Of a stretch of DNA of 64,000 nt, positions 1 to 13,402 are shown one piece after another (within the stretch, counting starts at the first letter, position 1; the number at the start of each line of letters is the position of its first letter). Under the pieces are notes generated by a model that saw nothing but the letters and a program-made list of their open reading frames with translations, had not been told where the DNA came from and searched no databases. The position numbers were made by a program, and so were the translations under genes. This DNA is from Himantopus leucocephalus (lineage: Eukaryota; Chordata; Aves; Charadriiformes; Recurvirostridae): the NCBI GenBank assembly GCA_003993805.1, contig RSEF01000031.1, positions 58,484,681 to 58,548,680 on the forward strand. The letters are read 5' to 3'.

Positions 1-2700
1 ACAACTATGGATACAGCATCTTGATGCAACTGGGTATAAAAAGGTAATCCAACTAAAATATTTAAAGACTCTTCTAAACATTCTAATTTGGTTGGTTGGT
101 TGGTTTGGTTGGGGTTTTTTTTGTGACATGCACAACAAATATAGAAATAAAAGGAAGTGTTTAGAATGGATCTGTGTAAGTAGCACTGCCAGCTGGAAGT
201 AACAGCACCACTCTGGAAGATCTTGGCTCAAGCCAAGGAGACATCCCGCACAGCCCATTTTTACTTATGGGAAAAAAAAAAACAAAAACAAAAAACAAGA
301 GAATCACTGTTTTACCTCAGCTTTGTTAAGTGCAAGCAGCCTGTAGTGAATAGAACTGCCCATGGCCATTCTGAAATACTGCAGTTTGTGATCATTCAGT
401 ATCACATCCAATTTAACTCAGCTTTTGCTTATTTACGGAGATAAACAGCTCCTTCTACACCGAGATGATGAGAACAGCCAGCCTGAAAACCAGTACTTTA
501 TTGGCTCAAGAAGCAGCATAGCCAGATTTGTGAGGCAATGTTCAAAAGAGCCTTTTTTTAAACTGAAGATTTTGTAATGACTTTCCAACAGACATGCTAT
601 AAATGCTGTATATTTTTTTATTTGATTATGGTGAACAAGAATAGGAATTTCAGGGAAAATGAAGGTATTCTGATGCATAAGACTGATGCATAAGAGATTA
701 GACCTCATTTATTCCAAGGGCTAGATTCCTTCCTGTTTCTACAACCCATGGAGGAAATTAATTTACTGATATGAAACTCCTCCCAAAGCCAAAGGATCAT
801 TTGACTTGAGGCAGGACCATGTTTTCATAGAGATGCTCAAAGTTACTACTATGATCAGTTTTGATCACACTTGTACAGACCTGCAGAATTAATGAGTCCG
901 AACCTTTCTGCAGCTGAGTTTCCTCGCAGATGGCTCCTCCTCCTTGCCCTGCTACCTATTCCTTTTCAACTGTCCTTCCACAATCCCCAGCGCAGGATCA
1001 CTGACCACTACTTAATTATTTTTAACAGCGTTAGCTATGTCAAAGAAGAGCCCAGCAGCTAAGCCTGTCTGTCTCAAACTGCAGCTTTTTAGAGTCATTT
1101 ACGTCCTTAGTCCTGGCATGACAATGCAGAGAAATGCACCAGGTGGGATTATTAGCTTGGGCACTGCGCTGCTTCTCACTCACAATGTTTCTTAGCAGTT
1201 AAGGATTACAAGCGAGATGACTAGGTAAAATGGGACTGCAGATCATGCAAGACAGGATAATTAAAAGGGAAAAAAACCCAGCACACATGACAGTTCTCAA
1301 GGTACAATGAGAAACTGCAAAAATTTAAAAAAACAAACCAAACCGTTAGAAGGAGGGAAGGCGCTCAATCAGCTGTTCAAGCAGAGAAGAGCTAAAAAAT
1401 AATGCCTGTATGTGGGAAAGGCAGCAATGTTTGCCTTCCACAGTATTAATTAACACAGCTTTAGAGCAAACAGAAAACTCCCTGAGATTGTCAGATGTTT
1501 GCTGGTTGCTCGGGTGCTGGTTTGGGTTTTCATTAACGCACACACATGCACACACACATGCAGAGACTGCTTTTACCAGGCAAACAATCTAGGTAACCAA
1601 ATTCTGAATCTGGATGTTACAAGTCTCTAGACATAAATTTGTTCAGTTTTACAATTTTCACACTTAGTGAGGCTTTGAAAAGTAGAAATGTATGGACAGA
1701 CAGCATATTTGGTTAGCAGAACATTCCCTGTCTTACAGAATTTGTATGCATAATACCAATGACGCTATTTTAAATCAAATGAACCAATTCTTACAGATAC
1801 TGATAGGATTTTTATACATTCTCTACTCTCAAAAATGTAATTTATTTCTGCATCATCCAGTATAGCTAGCTGCAGCAGAACATCTTAAAAAAATGTTAAT
1901 TGCTTTCAACAATTATGTATTTCATTGTCCAAGCTAACAGACTGGTGTGGGATTCAGCACTGTGTACACCATATGTATATTCTTACCAATATAAGTAATT
2001 CCATCATAACTAAACGACGTTTTTAATAAGCCCTTTTTCCACTTTAAGCCTGGAGAGTGATGAGGTTAAGGCCTTCTAAGACTTGATAGAGGAGAACACA
2101 GATTAAATTAAATGCCCTGTACAGGTTTGACTACCAGATCCAAGATCCTCCTTGCTATAATTGTCATTTGCTCAGAAATGCCTGTTATATACACCACCAA
2201 AATCTCGGTATTAAAAAGTTTAATAGCCTGCAGTAAAAGCGTATCTAACTGGAGGCACCTTGAACTTAAAAAAAAAAAAAAAAGTAACTTACTGTCTGTA
2301 CTTATCTTTAAATTTGGTTCTAAAAAAAAACACTGGGCCTTTATTTCGTGAAGATTCTTTGCTGCCTTAAAAAAAAAAAAAAACGCATATGAAATTTACG
2401 TAGGCTGATTTCTTGGCTAGCCGGAGTCCAGCGCTGGCCCCATCAGTTTTCAGCCTCTTACATTATTTATTTATTGCAGTTCTTAAGAACCGATTTCGCT
2501 CATGTACGATCAGAGGTACAACCGCAAAGGGCCGCAGTTCACATCGCTGCTCAGCTCGGTTTGAGCCCAACGGCAGCTATTTTAACCGCCAGGAGGTACA
2601 GAAGTCGTCCCAGGTTGCCGTGGGGAGGCTGAGGCTGACCCTGCCGGGCACACTCTCTCACTTATAAAGCTGTTCCTTGACATTTCTAAAACCGACCACG
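1..2700. other. Intergenic DNA upstream of INIP
   Basis: No exon is recognisable on either strand. The stretch is AT-rich with simple low-complexity patches: a TTGG-rich run near 90-113, an A-rich run near 270-298, a CA/CATG microsatellite near 1541-1562, and A-runs near 2268-2282 and 2367-2382. Open frames here are under 100 codons, have no recognisable similarity, and read as chance. From human synteny (recalled, not checked) the next gene to the left would be SNX30, transcribed away from INIP, but nothing of it is visible here. Confidence 0.6.
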
Positions 2701-3420
2701 CGCTAGCAGGGTGACTGCGCCGCCCCCCCGCGGGCACTCCAGCCAAATAACGCTGCGTTGGACCTCAAACCGCGGTGCCTGGGATACAAAATTAAACAGG
2801 CCTCTCCCACCCGTCCCTCAACCTCCGCGACGTGACGCGTTTCTCCGCCGCCCGGCACAGGAGAGCGACGGCGCGGCTGGGCGTCGTCGCGTAGTTTGTG
2901 CGTCATGAGCATGTGCCGCCAGCTCATTGGCTGCGGCGGGGCGGGATGGCGGTGAGGCGGACGGGACGCGGTTAGGGGCGAGCGGAGCGGTAGCCTGGGG
3001 GGCGGCAGGTGGGTGTGCGGGGCTCCGCGGGGCTCCCCGCCCGGAGCCGGCCCTCCTCCCCCGGCGGAGGCGGTCTGCCAGCCCGCCGGCGGGTGAGGGA
3101 GGCCCCGCGCACCTCGGCGCCCGGCCTCCCCCGCCGCCGCTCCCCGGCCCGCTGCCGCCGTGCGGGTCAGGCCGTGCCTCCGGGAGAGGCGCGTTCTGAC
3201 CCGTGTCGCTGCTCTTAATTAATGCCGTTGTTGAATTACTTTCTCGTTGCGCCAGCGCTGCTGCTCAGGGACCCGCAGTTCCGGGGTGTACCTGTTGGCT
3301 GGTGTCCTGCTGGAACCCGACGGCGGCTCCCGACTGGCCTTCCCGGCCCTCCCCGCCACCCGGCTGAGCTGGAGCCCTGCGCCACCGCCACTTCACAGCC
3401 CGGCACCTTAATGGAAGGAG
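2700..3420. promoter_or_regulatory. INIP: CpG island, INIP promoter region
   Basis: Base composition changes abruptly from AT-rich to very GC-rich with dense CG dinucleotides, then returns to AT-rich by about 3.5 kb. Within it are an inverted CCAAT box (ATTGG, 2926-2930) and a GC box (GGGGCGGG, about 2938-2945). Upstream are CRE/ATF-like cores (TGACGCG near 2833 and CGTCAT at 2901-2906). There is no TATA box. This is typical of a housekeeping promoter and lies directly before the non-coding first exon of INIP. Island limits are judged by eye. Confidence 0.8.
2950..3008 (+). other. INIP: INIP exon 1, 5' untranslated (start approximate)
   Basis: A good splice donor, GGCAG|GTGGGT, falls at 3008/3009, about 65-80 bases downstream of the GC box and CCAAT box. 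It is the natural non-coding first exon joining to the acceptor at 3936/3937. The transcription start is inferred from spacing only and could lie anywhere from about 2935 to 2975. Other GT donors in the GC-rich DNA just downstream are possible alternatives. It contains no coding sequence continuous with INIP. Confidence 0.5.
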
Positions 3421-3936
3421 GAGTTGATGGTGGCCCGAGGTGACGTACGGCTGAGGAGAGGGCATCACTTTTTGTTTTGCCACAGCTGTGAGGGTGGTAG
3501 CCATCGGCAGGCCGTGCGGCTGGCATTTAAATCTTCTTTCCTCAATCGGTTTTCTTGAGTTAGAGGCTAAACTGAGGTCTTTCAGGGGTTTAGCATTTAA
3601 GGAGTATAACACTTAACATGATTCTTAAGTGTAGTCTGACATACTTTGTCAGGAAGAAGTTCTGGTAGGCAAAAGCATGTATGACTCCAGAATGACCCTA
3701 AAGGTTATTCTTAAGTTACTAGAATCTCAAAAAGAATTGATCACAACTGTTGATATTTCAATCTAAATATTTCAATCAGAACAATATAAGTAGTAGTACA
3801 TATTTTAAGCAATATGCATGCTGTATTTGGCTTATGCTTTGTAACAGTTGCCACGTTTATGAAACCTACAACAGAATGAAATCCAAGCCTTTCTTTTAAA
3901 GGAGTGTATTTATCTTATATCATGACTGTTTTGCAG
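3009..3936 (+). other. INIP: INIP intron 1
   Basis: GT-AG intron of 928 bases. Its first 400 bases are the downstream half of the CpG island and the rest is AT-rich. Open frames in the island (for example 2927-3199 or 3236-3526) are GC-rich chance frames with no recognisable protein. Confidence 0.6.
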
Positions 3937-4023
3937 ATATTTGTGGGGTTAAAAGATTTGAGCTGCGTCTGAATAAAACTAGGGCTGCAAATTGAAGGAT
4001 GGCAGCAAATCCTTCAGGACAAG
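3937..4023 (+). CDS. INIP: INIP exon 2: 5'UTR end and start codon (SOSS complex subunit C)
   Basis: The acceptor TTTTGCAG ends at 3936. The coding part starts at the ATG 3999-4001 and gives MAANPSGQ plus the first base of a Gly codon. The donor is AAG|GTAGGT at 4023/4024. The start is well fixed: A at -3 and G at +4 give a strong Kozak context, and an in-frame TGA lies six bases upstream (3993-3995). The N-terminus matches INIP (also called hSSBIP1, MISE or C9orf80), a small subunit of the SOSS complex with INTS3 and the ssDNA-binding proteins NABP1/NABP2. That complex acts in the nucleus in double-strand-break signalling and repair. The intron phase matches exon 3 exactly. Confidence 0.93.
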
Positions 4024-7000
4024 GTAGGTTCTAATCTAAGTATTCAAGGGGAAAGACTATGTGCAAAATGTCAGTGAAGTCACCAAAACCATAAGTGTAT
4101 TTTATAGAAAGAGCCAAAAGGGGAAGAGAGGCAGGAAGGTGGGGCTGAAAGTAGTAGAATGTGAGGAAGCCTGCTGAGAGAAGACACACACATTAAATGA
4201 TTGGAAAAGACCACTGATGGCTAGGGGGCTCTGAATTACTGTACATTCCTTCATGCTCATTTTATGAAGTACCTGTCATGCCTGTGGTGCTGTGGTTATC
4301 TCCTAAAGCATATTTCAGGCACTTAAAATGCTTAGCATTGAACATGAGTTGCAGCTCTTGCACTCAGCATCAGGAAACAGCCAGAAATCTAATATATTCC
4401 ATGTCATGATGGGAGCAGCAAGACCCAGGCAGTAATAGCTGTCAAAGATAGATAGCAAGTGGCCAGGCCTATGAGGAAATGCCAAATAAAATCATAATGC
4501 TAACTCCGATTAAATGTTTCCTTGCACGGTGACATATCTGATTGCATCTGTAAAATCGTTCAAAACGTGGAAATAGTCTTACCTGTCTAGCCAAGGCCTC
4601 AGAGGGAGCTGAGGGTCGGGGGTGTCACACAGTTTGATTGAAGGAGGGTCTTAAATCGCCCTCTAGAGGTGATTTCTGGAAATCCGAGTGGAACTCTGAG
4701 GCTTCTCTCTTCTAAAGAAGAGCTGAGGAGCAAGAAGATTCTGAGGTATGGCTCTTCCTTCACTGGTTATGAGAAATGAATTCAGAATGCAGTTTCCCAG
4801 CACCCTGAGACTACTTCGTGCACGTTTGTGTGTGAGTGACCTTATCTGGGAAAGCAGTCCCACAAAGTTGGGTGTAACTAATTCTGAAGTGTTGATACTT
4901 TGAAGGGGGTACCAAGATCACTTGTGTGGTTCCCTCCTCCTCCCTCCATAACGGCTCTCTGCTTTCGCAACAAATACAGAAGAAATGTGTTGGTCCAAAA
5001 GGCAGATTTTGCTTGCCACTTGACAAAAAGAAGGTAGTTTTCGTAATGCTTATTGAGCTTTTGTATAGTGTTGAGAGAGGAGTACTGCAGATTGCAGAGA
5101 GTTGTCCATTTCCAATTTTAACTCTGGGAAGTTTTTGGCATGCACTGGTAAATCTTGCTTTGTTCTGTGAATACTAAGTCAGCATCATTGCACGGTATAG
5201 AACGTTGTCATAGACAGTTAAAAGTTACTTTTTCTTACATATGAGAATTTACTGGGAAGTGGGATCAGTTTTTAGTGCCAGAATGCCTTTGCTTTCCTCC
5301 AAATTCCAGAGGCTGATAATTAATAGAGCCTTGGAATCTGCTTTTCTACTTTGAGATACCCTTTAGAGACTCACTAAAGGAACTGTTTAATTAGCATATG
5401 AAAATTATTTGCACTAAGCAGGCAAGAAACACTATCAAACTTAATCACCCAAATGAGCCTCTAAGTAATATACCTAGCAAAATTAGAAAGGAACAGGTAA
5501 ATATGAGCAACAGTTCAAGGCCTCTGTATCTTTGTCTTGGCCAGATGCAGCCTCGTAGTGGAAATGATTGAGACAAATACTGCATTTCAGCTTGCTGCAT
5601 AGCACATATATTGGTTCTGTCATTTCCCTTCTCCTGGACAAAAGGAATAGGGATTTACTGAAATGCTCACTGGAAGGGTTATGAATGGTAGCACTTAATC
5701 AGACAGAACTGTAAGGATGAATTAAACATTAGCCTTCTACATAGGTAGACTGTGTTCATAATTTTTTGTACTGAGTTTTTTCTTTCCCTTTAGTCAATAC
5801 CAGCAATTTCCTAGGAGTTAATTGAGTTTTCTGTTAATTTCAGACTCAGACTACAAAGGTTAAGATTTTGTGGACTGGACTTTCTTTAATTCATTTGACT
5901 CTTAGGAAGGCACTCGTTTGATTAGAATTTCAAAAATGAGGAACCGCATATGAATGCAGCAAAAGCAAATAACTTCAGGCCATTAGTACCACGTGGAACT
6001 GATTGCATGCGACTGATTACAGCATTTAAAAGAAATAGAAAAGCTTTTCGTATGCTGTGTATTGTCCACAAGATTAGCTCATAGACCAGAGTGGTACATT
6101 GCGGGAGGGGAAATCAGCTTCTAAGTTACAGAAATTACTTTCAGGTGCTTGGTAATACACTGCTTCTGCAGCAATACTTCACAGTACTTACGCAACACAA
6201 GTTGATAAGGCTGCTGTTGTAATGCTTTTGCTTGTGTACAGCAAGGCCAGAGCATACCTTCTGTGTTACTAAATCAAAGAATCCATGTGTGAGTTCTCCT
6301 AGCGGAAGCACTCAGAGATGAGACAATGTGACTGTGTTGAGGAAGGAACTGTCCTCTAGGTCCCCACAGGTGGAAGAAACACATGTCCTGCTTCAGACAG
6401 GGCTCAACATTTCTATAAAGAAGAGCTCTGGGTACTTTGGAAGAACCAAGCTCTTGAAATACATGCAGAACTCTAAGCTTCAGGCTGTAGCAATTCTGCA
6501 AGGGCTTTTTCTGCCCTGGTGGTTGTTTATCCTTTTGGCCTAAAAGTATGTGAGCGCATTCACGTAACGCAGTCGGAGCAGCTAGATTTAGCATTCTGCT
6601 CAGCAGGTCTGTTAAAAAGGAAGATTGTGCTGTTCTGCATTGAATTACGTCATCATCTCCAAACTCTGCTGCTCTGCATCTGAGTTTGATCTGTGTACAA
6701 GCATAGTACTTGAGGGCTGTACCATATCTCTTCCCTGGGAACTTTGCGGCCATAAAGCACTCAATGACTTACGTTCACCTGTGCATGTAGCTGTTTTCTG
6801 GAGGGATGAAAATATTAATATATCTTTTAGTAATTCAAGTTAATGTGCTGAATTACTAATACGCCTTGTGTTTCATTGTTGCACAACATATATGAAAGCA
6901 TATCCAAATATAAATTGTTACTGAAAAGTACTGATGTGCAGTAGACTATTAGATGATGTTTTGTGATGCTAGTAGTCATAAGCAGGAGAGGAAATCAAAA

Positions 7001-10000
7001 TAAAGTTACTCCATCCTTTTTTCCATGTTTTGTGTTTAATAAGGTCTTTAGATTCTGGTTGAGGCTTTAGATTCTGAGTGAGGCTGCTGCCTCACTGCAT
7101 GAAGGCTACCATTTATGAAAGCATACACTTCAGTAAAGAAATTGCTGTGAAATGCTTTCTGAATTGCACAGGTGCAACAGTGTGCAGTGACAGTGCTTTC
7201 TAAGGTACAGAGCTTAAAGTAGACATCCAACTTCGAAATCATTTTTCCAAATAGAAGTGTGTCTTGAACACACAGTGGTGGACACCCCTTTTGTGCTGTT
7301 ACACATCTATGGATAAATGATAAATAATGCATATTAGAAAAAACTTAGACATACTGTGAATTTGAAGCAACCAACAGATCAGGGAAAAGATAGGAGATAA
7401 AAGCAAAAATTGTAGAGCAGATAAAGGTAATACTGCTTCTTGCCATGCTTAGCTAGTAGAACTAACTGAGATAGGTATAAGTGAGGTAGGGTGTTAGGAT
7501 TAGGTTAGAGAGCAAAGCTTGCTGTGAGCTCTTAAAGCTACCAGTGTCACTCAGCAAGGCTTCAACTTAACTCTTCATTTTCTGCCTTTCACATGCAAAA
7601 CATCTGTACAAGTAAACTTTTAGCTCCTGCACAGCGCACATAATACAATGCTTTATGTCAGAAATAAAGGTGTCAGAACAGGTTTAAATTTTAAATGTCC
7701 TGAATCTGCTACCTTAGAGAGTAATTTGAGGATCCAGGTGCTCAGTTTGACATCTGACACTGCCATTAATCTATTCAGCTGCCTTGAAACAGGTCATTTT
7801 GTGTCAGGACTCTTTGTGTCTGCAAAGGAGAGAATATTAATGAACTCCAATATTCATGAACTATTCAAACTCAAAATAGTAGGGCAGCTCAGCTTAGTTA
7901 AGGGAAGTCTAAACTTAAAACCTGACCAAGAAGTTGCTGTGTTTGAAAATCTACACTTCTACAGATGAGAATCCAATCTACACCAAGGATGGCTTTTTTT
8001 TTTTTTTCATGTCCCGTTTTTTAGTACTAGAAAGCAGAACAGACATATCAAATCTACAGATGAAAAATTACTTTCTTTATAATTGAAGTGGAAACTTCTG
8101 TGTCTGTTTCAAGTTGGTCTTTATGGAAGCACTTTGGGGTCCTGGACGGAAGAATCTAAATGGAAGTCTCACTTATGTATTGCCAGATATGATGAATTAT
8201 TTTGTAAGAATGCCACATTTTTCCCTCTGAAATGGATTTCTTATGTCCTACCCTCTCCATTGTTAAATTTAAATTATCAGGTTTTACTTTGCATTTTAAA
8301 GTTTAAAATACCTGTAGGAACTTCACATTGCTCAGCTGAGGAGCACTAACATGTACCTGTTGGATGTCCTCCTCCATTTTGTCAGGCAAGCTTCTTTCTA
8401 CTTACCGTTGACAAATTCACTTAAACCAATGACTTTTTCAGTGCAGTAAAAAAAATAAAATTTTATTATTACACATCTCAAGCCTATCTGAATCATACCA
8501 TCTGCTCCGTGATAAATGTAAGCATATTTAGTCTTTATTTTTTAGCTGATAGCAACTTGTATTAAAATGTGGTCTCCTTTTTCTTGCCTCAGTCACCATA
8601 TCATCTGAATTCCAGGCATGCATTTAGATTCATGCATTTCGGGATAAACAAGCACTAGCAGAAGGCTGCTGAGTAATATGTCAAGTACTAAGCTTTTTGG
8701 CTGAAAACTCTGTAGAATGAGCATACAGACATGATGACTTCAGGTCAGACCCTCTTAGCGGTACTTCATTGGTCCACTGTCTCCAGAATTTACAAGAAAG
8801 TGAAGTCTGAGCTAGCTGCAACTCGGAAATGTTGAATATTAAGTTGTTGGCAAGATCTGTCAGCCTTTCTATCTCTTAGAGCACGCATTCAGCTGTGTTT
8901 GTGTTTCAAACTCCTTGCAAGTGCAGGGTGTTCAAAAAAAGATAGTGTACAAGACCTAAAGAGCAGAGAAGCATCGAAGACTGAATCGATACGCTTAAGA
9001 AACAGAGTTTAAGAGGAACTGATGCCATGTGGGAAGGAGAGATTAACAGACAGGAAAATAGCAATTAATTAAACTTAATTAAAAAATCTGTTAACAAATG
9101 TAAAGATGATTATGGGTGATCTTGCATCAAACCACAGTAAAATGTAATCAGACGACTGTTCCTTTTGAGAACTCTGAGACACTGGGGCTCAGGGGTGCAT
9201 ATGTTAAGCATAGTAAAAGAAAAATGTGAGGGTTTGATAGCAAGGCAATATGGATGCAAATTATTATTTAGAGTGGAAGGTTTCTACCTGATAATTGTCT
9301 CCTTCATTGAACCATGCAGATGAAAGGAATATTGGATTATGTAGCTGAGCAGCAACAGAAGACCTCTCAAAGGGAATGAACTTTGAGTGCAGCTTCTGAA
9401 AATAAATTTGAAATCATTTTACCTTGACATGCTAATACTCCCCTTAGGCCAGACTCCACCCTGTCTGGCCTTCCTAACAGCTTGTGCGCTACCATTTTTT
9501 AGTGGTATTACTAACAGATAGCACTCAGGATGGGGGCGGGGGCACAACACACAGGAGTTTCCAATGGGAATGACTTTGACTTTTTGTATGAAGGAAATAA
9601 AGGTGATAACATGACTTTTATATATGACAATATAGTAACTCGATATTTATAGAGTAGCAGCAAATTAGATATTAAGAAAAGTGTATATTCTTGACATGAG
9701 GAGTGTCCTTAGTGGCACAGAGGCCCATGAGAGCCCGTTTTGTAGTTGTCCTCAGTTGTGCTGTATGGGCATACTGGGCAACAGCAGGAACTTGTGTATC
9801 TGGTTTATTTGGTGGCTGCATTGAGATCCTTTACAATATAAGAGTCCTGTGTAAGTACAGCAGTTTTGCCTCATTTTAATTTAGAAGGCAATTTTGAAAA
9901 TACACAAATGGCAGCTATTTTAGGCATTTTCTCAATTCACTCAGTCACTGTACTTCCTGACTTCTTGTCTAGTATACAGCGTCTCTTTGGGAGAATGATG

Positions 10001-10667
10001 TACAGAGCAAATAAAGGCTGTGTTCTCATACTGTGTCCAAACAGTTTAATTTTCCTTCTGTATTCAGCATTGTGGTCATACTCCATTGTGGTCATACTCA
10101 GAATAAGCGTACTGTGTATATGTAAGGACATCAATGTATTAAAACTAAAACTTTTCTACATAGATTGAATAAAAGGTTGTAATTTTTTGTGTAAGCACAT
10201 GTCTCATTCTTACTTGTTACCTATGTAAAACTTGTATTATAGTTTGAGTTCACTGGCATGAGAAATTAGGCCCTGTGACTCCGTTATTATAACTGAGTTG
10301 TGTGTTCATTTTAAATCTGGAACCTGGTAAGTTTACTTTTTTTTGAAAGGGAAGTATTTGATCGTGTACCTTGTTTATAGCTCCAGAGCTGGCTTGGGAA
10401 GGGGTAGGATCTAACTTGAGATAGAAACCTGTATTTTAAAATGTATTAATATGTATGATAGCTTAAGGAAGCTATTTCATGTTGTAAAATGAGAAAAGGA
10501 AAAATGAAACCTATTTATTAATAGCCTTTCAGATGGGTGCAAAGGCTTGAAGATTAGTGTATTCATCATAATGTCGTATTGTACAGAGACTTTTAATTCC
10601 GCAAAGTTAGAGCTGGGCCATAGAAATCAAGTAAATCTTTCTAATATTTTTCTGTCATTCCCACCAG
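4024..10667 (+). other. INIP: INIP intron 2
   Basis: GT-AG intron of 6644 bases in AT-rich DNA. I see no exon in it. Small local repeats are an imperfect tandem copy around 7046-7084 (CTTTAGATTCTG twice), a T-run near 7997-8012, and a perfect 16-base tandem duplication at 10068-10099. Confidence 0.6.
10068..10099. repeat. Perfect 16-base tandem duplication
   Basis: The unit CATTGTGGTCATACTC occurs twice head to tail in INIP intron 2. It is a small local duplication with no sign of function. Confidence 0.9.
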
Positions 10668-10770
10668 GTTTCCAGAATAAAAATAGGGTTGCAATCCTGG
10701 CAGAACTAGACAAGGAGAAGAGAAAGTTACTTATGCAAAACCAGTCTTCCACAAATCACCCTGGAGCCAG
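10668..10770 (+). CDS. INIP: INIP exon 3
   Basis: The acceptor CCCACCAG ends at 10667 and the donor CCAG|GTATTT lies at 10770/10771. The exon completes the split Gly codon, then encodes a charged, probably helical stretch beginning FQNKNRVAILAELDKEKRK and ending in NHPGA plus two bases of a Ser codon. This is the most recognisable part of INIP and I recall it as near-identical in vertebrates. The family is known to bind INTS3 and the SSB protein; which residues do this cannot be read from the sequence. An open frame runs upstream from 10547 into this exon, but that part is intron and should not be used as the start. Confidence 0.95.
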
Positions 10771-13311
10771 GTATTTTATGTTCTTAGACCTGTTTGGACA
10801 TCACTGATTATATCAAAGGGGAAAAAAAATAGCAAGTGAGCTGTAAACTGACATAAACACTAATCAGAAGTGTTTTCTGACCATCCTCAATAACCAGTCA
10901 GAGAGACCTTGCACTTCAGGAACACTTCTTAGTATTTAAAATTGTTTATGGACCCTGAGTTTTGGCTTAGATAATTTGCATTTGAGAAGGGGAGAAGCAG
11001 ATGTGCTTACTCAACTGTATTAAAGTCTACCTTCAAGAAGAATCAGGGAGCAGGCACTGAGAAAGCATTTAATTATTAAGCTAAAATGCCCTAAGAAATG
11101 GAAGTAGCAGACCATTGGGTTCAGGGTACTGTGTGTTTAAAGAACAGTTATGGCAGGGAGAGAGTTATCCTTGAAACTGCCTGTGTGCCAGACAAAGCCA
11201 GTTTATGTTGCTGCAGATCTTCTTGTAAAAGATGCTGTGTTGTAAGGAAGATTCTACAGTGGAAAGTGTAATAATCTGAGTTTCGGAGCTGTCACTGGGG
11301 TTTCTCCCATTTAAGACAAAAAGATTTTTGTTATAAATCAGTAACTAGAAAATCACACACTGGTTTACGTGGGGAAATTGAGATAGTTCAACTTTTGTAT
11401 TAGTATAAAGTGAGTGCAGTGCCACATTCTAGACACAGTGTGTTACGTGCAGTATCTCATGTTACATGCAGAGTCAAATACTCTGAATACAGTCTGAGCG
11501 CTGCCTGTGTCTTTTATCAAGGAGATTCTAGGTCACCTTTAATTCCTTCATACTGTGAAAAAGCATGCAGAATATTTGAAATTGCCTGAGTTATATCTCT
11601 GAGTGGCTCTGTATACAGTTATTCAAGCAAACTTATTGATTAGAGAAGAAAATAGAAATACCGTATTGTTATGTACAACCTCTGACTCCTGGCAACAGTG
11701 TGTCCATGCTTCATTGCAAGTCTGGCAGAGTTTCAGGGAGTGCTTGTTTGCTTTCTTTTTTTCTTTAAGGAAAAATAACACTATATGCTAGTGAGCAGAA
11801 TCAGTATTTACTAATTTTGAAAGTGTGGATGTTGGGGGAAGCTACGGAGCAGCAGTCAAACTTTGCTTTGGCATGGTGGGCTGATGTGTGATTTCTTGAG
11901 AAGCCAACAGTTCTGTGGCAAGGATGTTGTGCCAAAGGTTTTGGACCACAGACTTTTCAAAAAAGACCATAGAAATTCTGCAAACTTGACAGAAAAAGAG
12001 CTTGATGTACCTAAAGCACAATAGTGGCATGGCCAGCATAAGGGTGAATGAGTCAATTGATTTCTGGCCTTGGCATATGGGAATCCTCTATCCAGGAACA
12101 GAAGACCTCTCTTGAAAAGTGTCAGCTTATGATAAAGCCTTAAGATTATCTACAGAAATCACATTGAGAAGTTAGAGGGTACAGAAATAAATGCAAAATA
12201 AATACCTTCAAAATAACTGAAAATATTATGTTTTAAATAAACTGAGTAGTACTTTTCTTCAGTGAAGCTTATCTTAATATTTGTCATAAAATCTGTTCAA
12301 ACGATTGTTACTTAGCTTTCATTATGCATTTAGGCGTAGATCTGGCTAAAGGTCTTTTCATGAGCGTGGCTGCTTTTGAAAAACTGATTTACTAAATCAG
12401 CTGTTGACACTGAAGCTGCTGGGAAAGGCCAGTTGATGGGTTTGCTTGGATCCCTTGTTGTCCTTCATACTTTTGTCTCTATGACTGAGGAGATCTGGGC
12501 TTTCAGCACCAGCCCCCAGAGCCAATTTCAGAGGTAGTTGTGAATTGCCTTGCAGTACAGCTCTGATGGCAGTCCTTACTGATATCTTTCTGGAGGATGG
12601 CTGATCATGTTGTTTACATAAAAGCAGACTTTTACCCCCAACTTTTATTTCTTCTTTTTTAGTTAACAAGGTAGACAAGTCTTAAGATGCAAAAGCCAAG
12701 AAAACCTATTTAGAAACTTTAATTTGAAACCTAATGTACACTGCACTGAGATAGATAAGCTAAATCAATTTTAGGTACTATAAGCTATCATCATGGGATT
12801 GTTATTTTGGTTATGTCAAAAGGAAGCTCCTTTACCAGCAGTGAGCAGCTGCCGAAGAACTGGTCTTACTCTTAGAGACTGCAGAGCTCTTGTTAGTGCT
12901 TCTGTTTATCACAGCTTTTTAGAACAGTCACTGAGTGACTGTGTAATGGTGAAAACACAAAGCTGTTGTTATAAAAATTGCTGACATTGTCTAATGTTGC
13001 ACCCCAGTGGTTCCACTGACTTCAGTGGGTCTCCATCTATGAGCGAAATCCACAACAGGCTTAAGGACTGTAAGTCTTCTGGGTTTAGTCTGGCAGCAGT
13101 TATTTATGCTAGGCCAAATCATACAACTGTGGTCACTCCATTTTCCTTTCCTCTCTAATATTAGCAAATGGTAATTCCAAGGAATAGTTAACAGTGGTCA
13201 AGCCATGAGTCAAATAAATCATGAGCTGTGGAAGTCATGGAATCCGTGGCTAGAATGGCAAGGACGCTTTTTTTTTCTCTGGTGTGTATCATACCATCTT
13301 CTTTTTTGCAG
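10771..13311 (+). other. INIP: INIP intron 3
   Basis: GT-AG intron of 2541 bases. No coding content is recognised. A short fragment at 13010-13035 resembles an old amniote interspersed repeat and is listed separately. Confidence 0.6.
13010..13035. repeat. Possible ancient amniote repeat fragment
   Basis: The segment contains CACTGACTTCAGTGGG, a partly palindromic core. It resembles the phrase around 'attgacttcaatggg' found in old interspersed repeats of birds, turtles and crocodilians. A second copy of the 13-base core lies near 56238-56250. The family assignment is from memory and weak. Confidence 0.3.
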
Positions 13312-13402
13312 CATTGCACTTGCAAGATCACCGCTGAACAAGGATTTCCGTGATCACGCTGAGCAGCAGCACATCGCAGCACAGCAGAAGGCTGCACTGC
13401 AG
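13312..13402 (+). CDS. INIP: INIP exon 4
   Basis: The acceptor is a clear polypyrimidine tract plus TTTTTTGCAG ending at 13311, and the donor is CTGCAG|GTAAGC at 13402/13403. The exon finishes the Ser codon begun in exon 3, then encodes IALARSPLNKDFRDHAEQQ followed by a Gln/Ala-rich run ending in KAALQ. It leaves in phase 0. The content matches the middle of INIP. The 91-base length and both phases fit the neighbouring exons. Confidence 0.95.

Noticed and set aside
88..113. TTGG repeats considered as a telomere-like or regulatory array
   Set aside because: Short, imperfect, and not the TTAGGG unit; ordinary simple sequence.
2927..3526. Several Ala/Gly/Pro-rich frames on both strands
   Set aside because: GC-rich CpG-island DNA has few stop codons. 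None has a recognisable domain or splice support.
10547..10667. In-frame Met start upstream of INIP exon 3
   Set aside because: This is intronic. The exon 3 acceptor is at 10667 and exon 2 supplies the known INIP N-terminus in the right phase.
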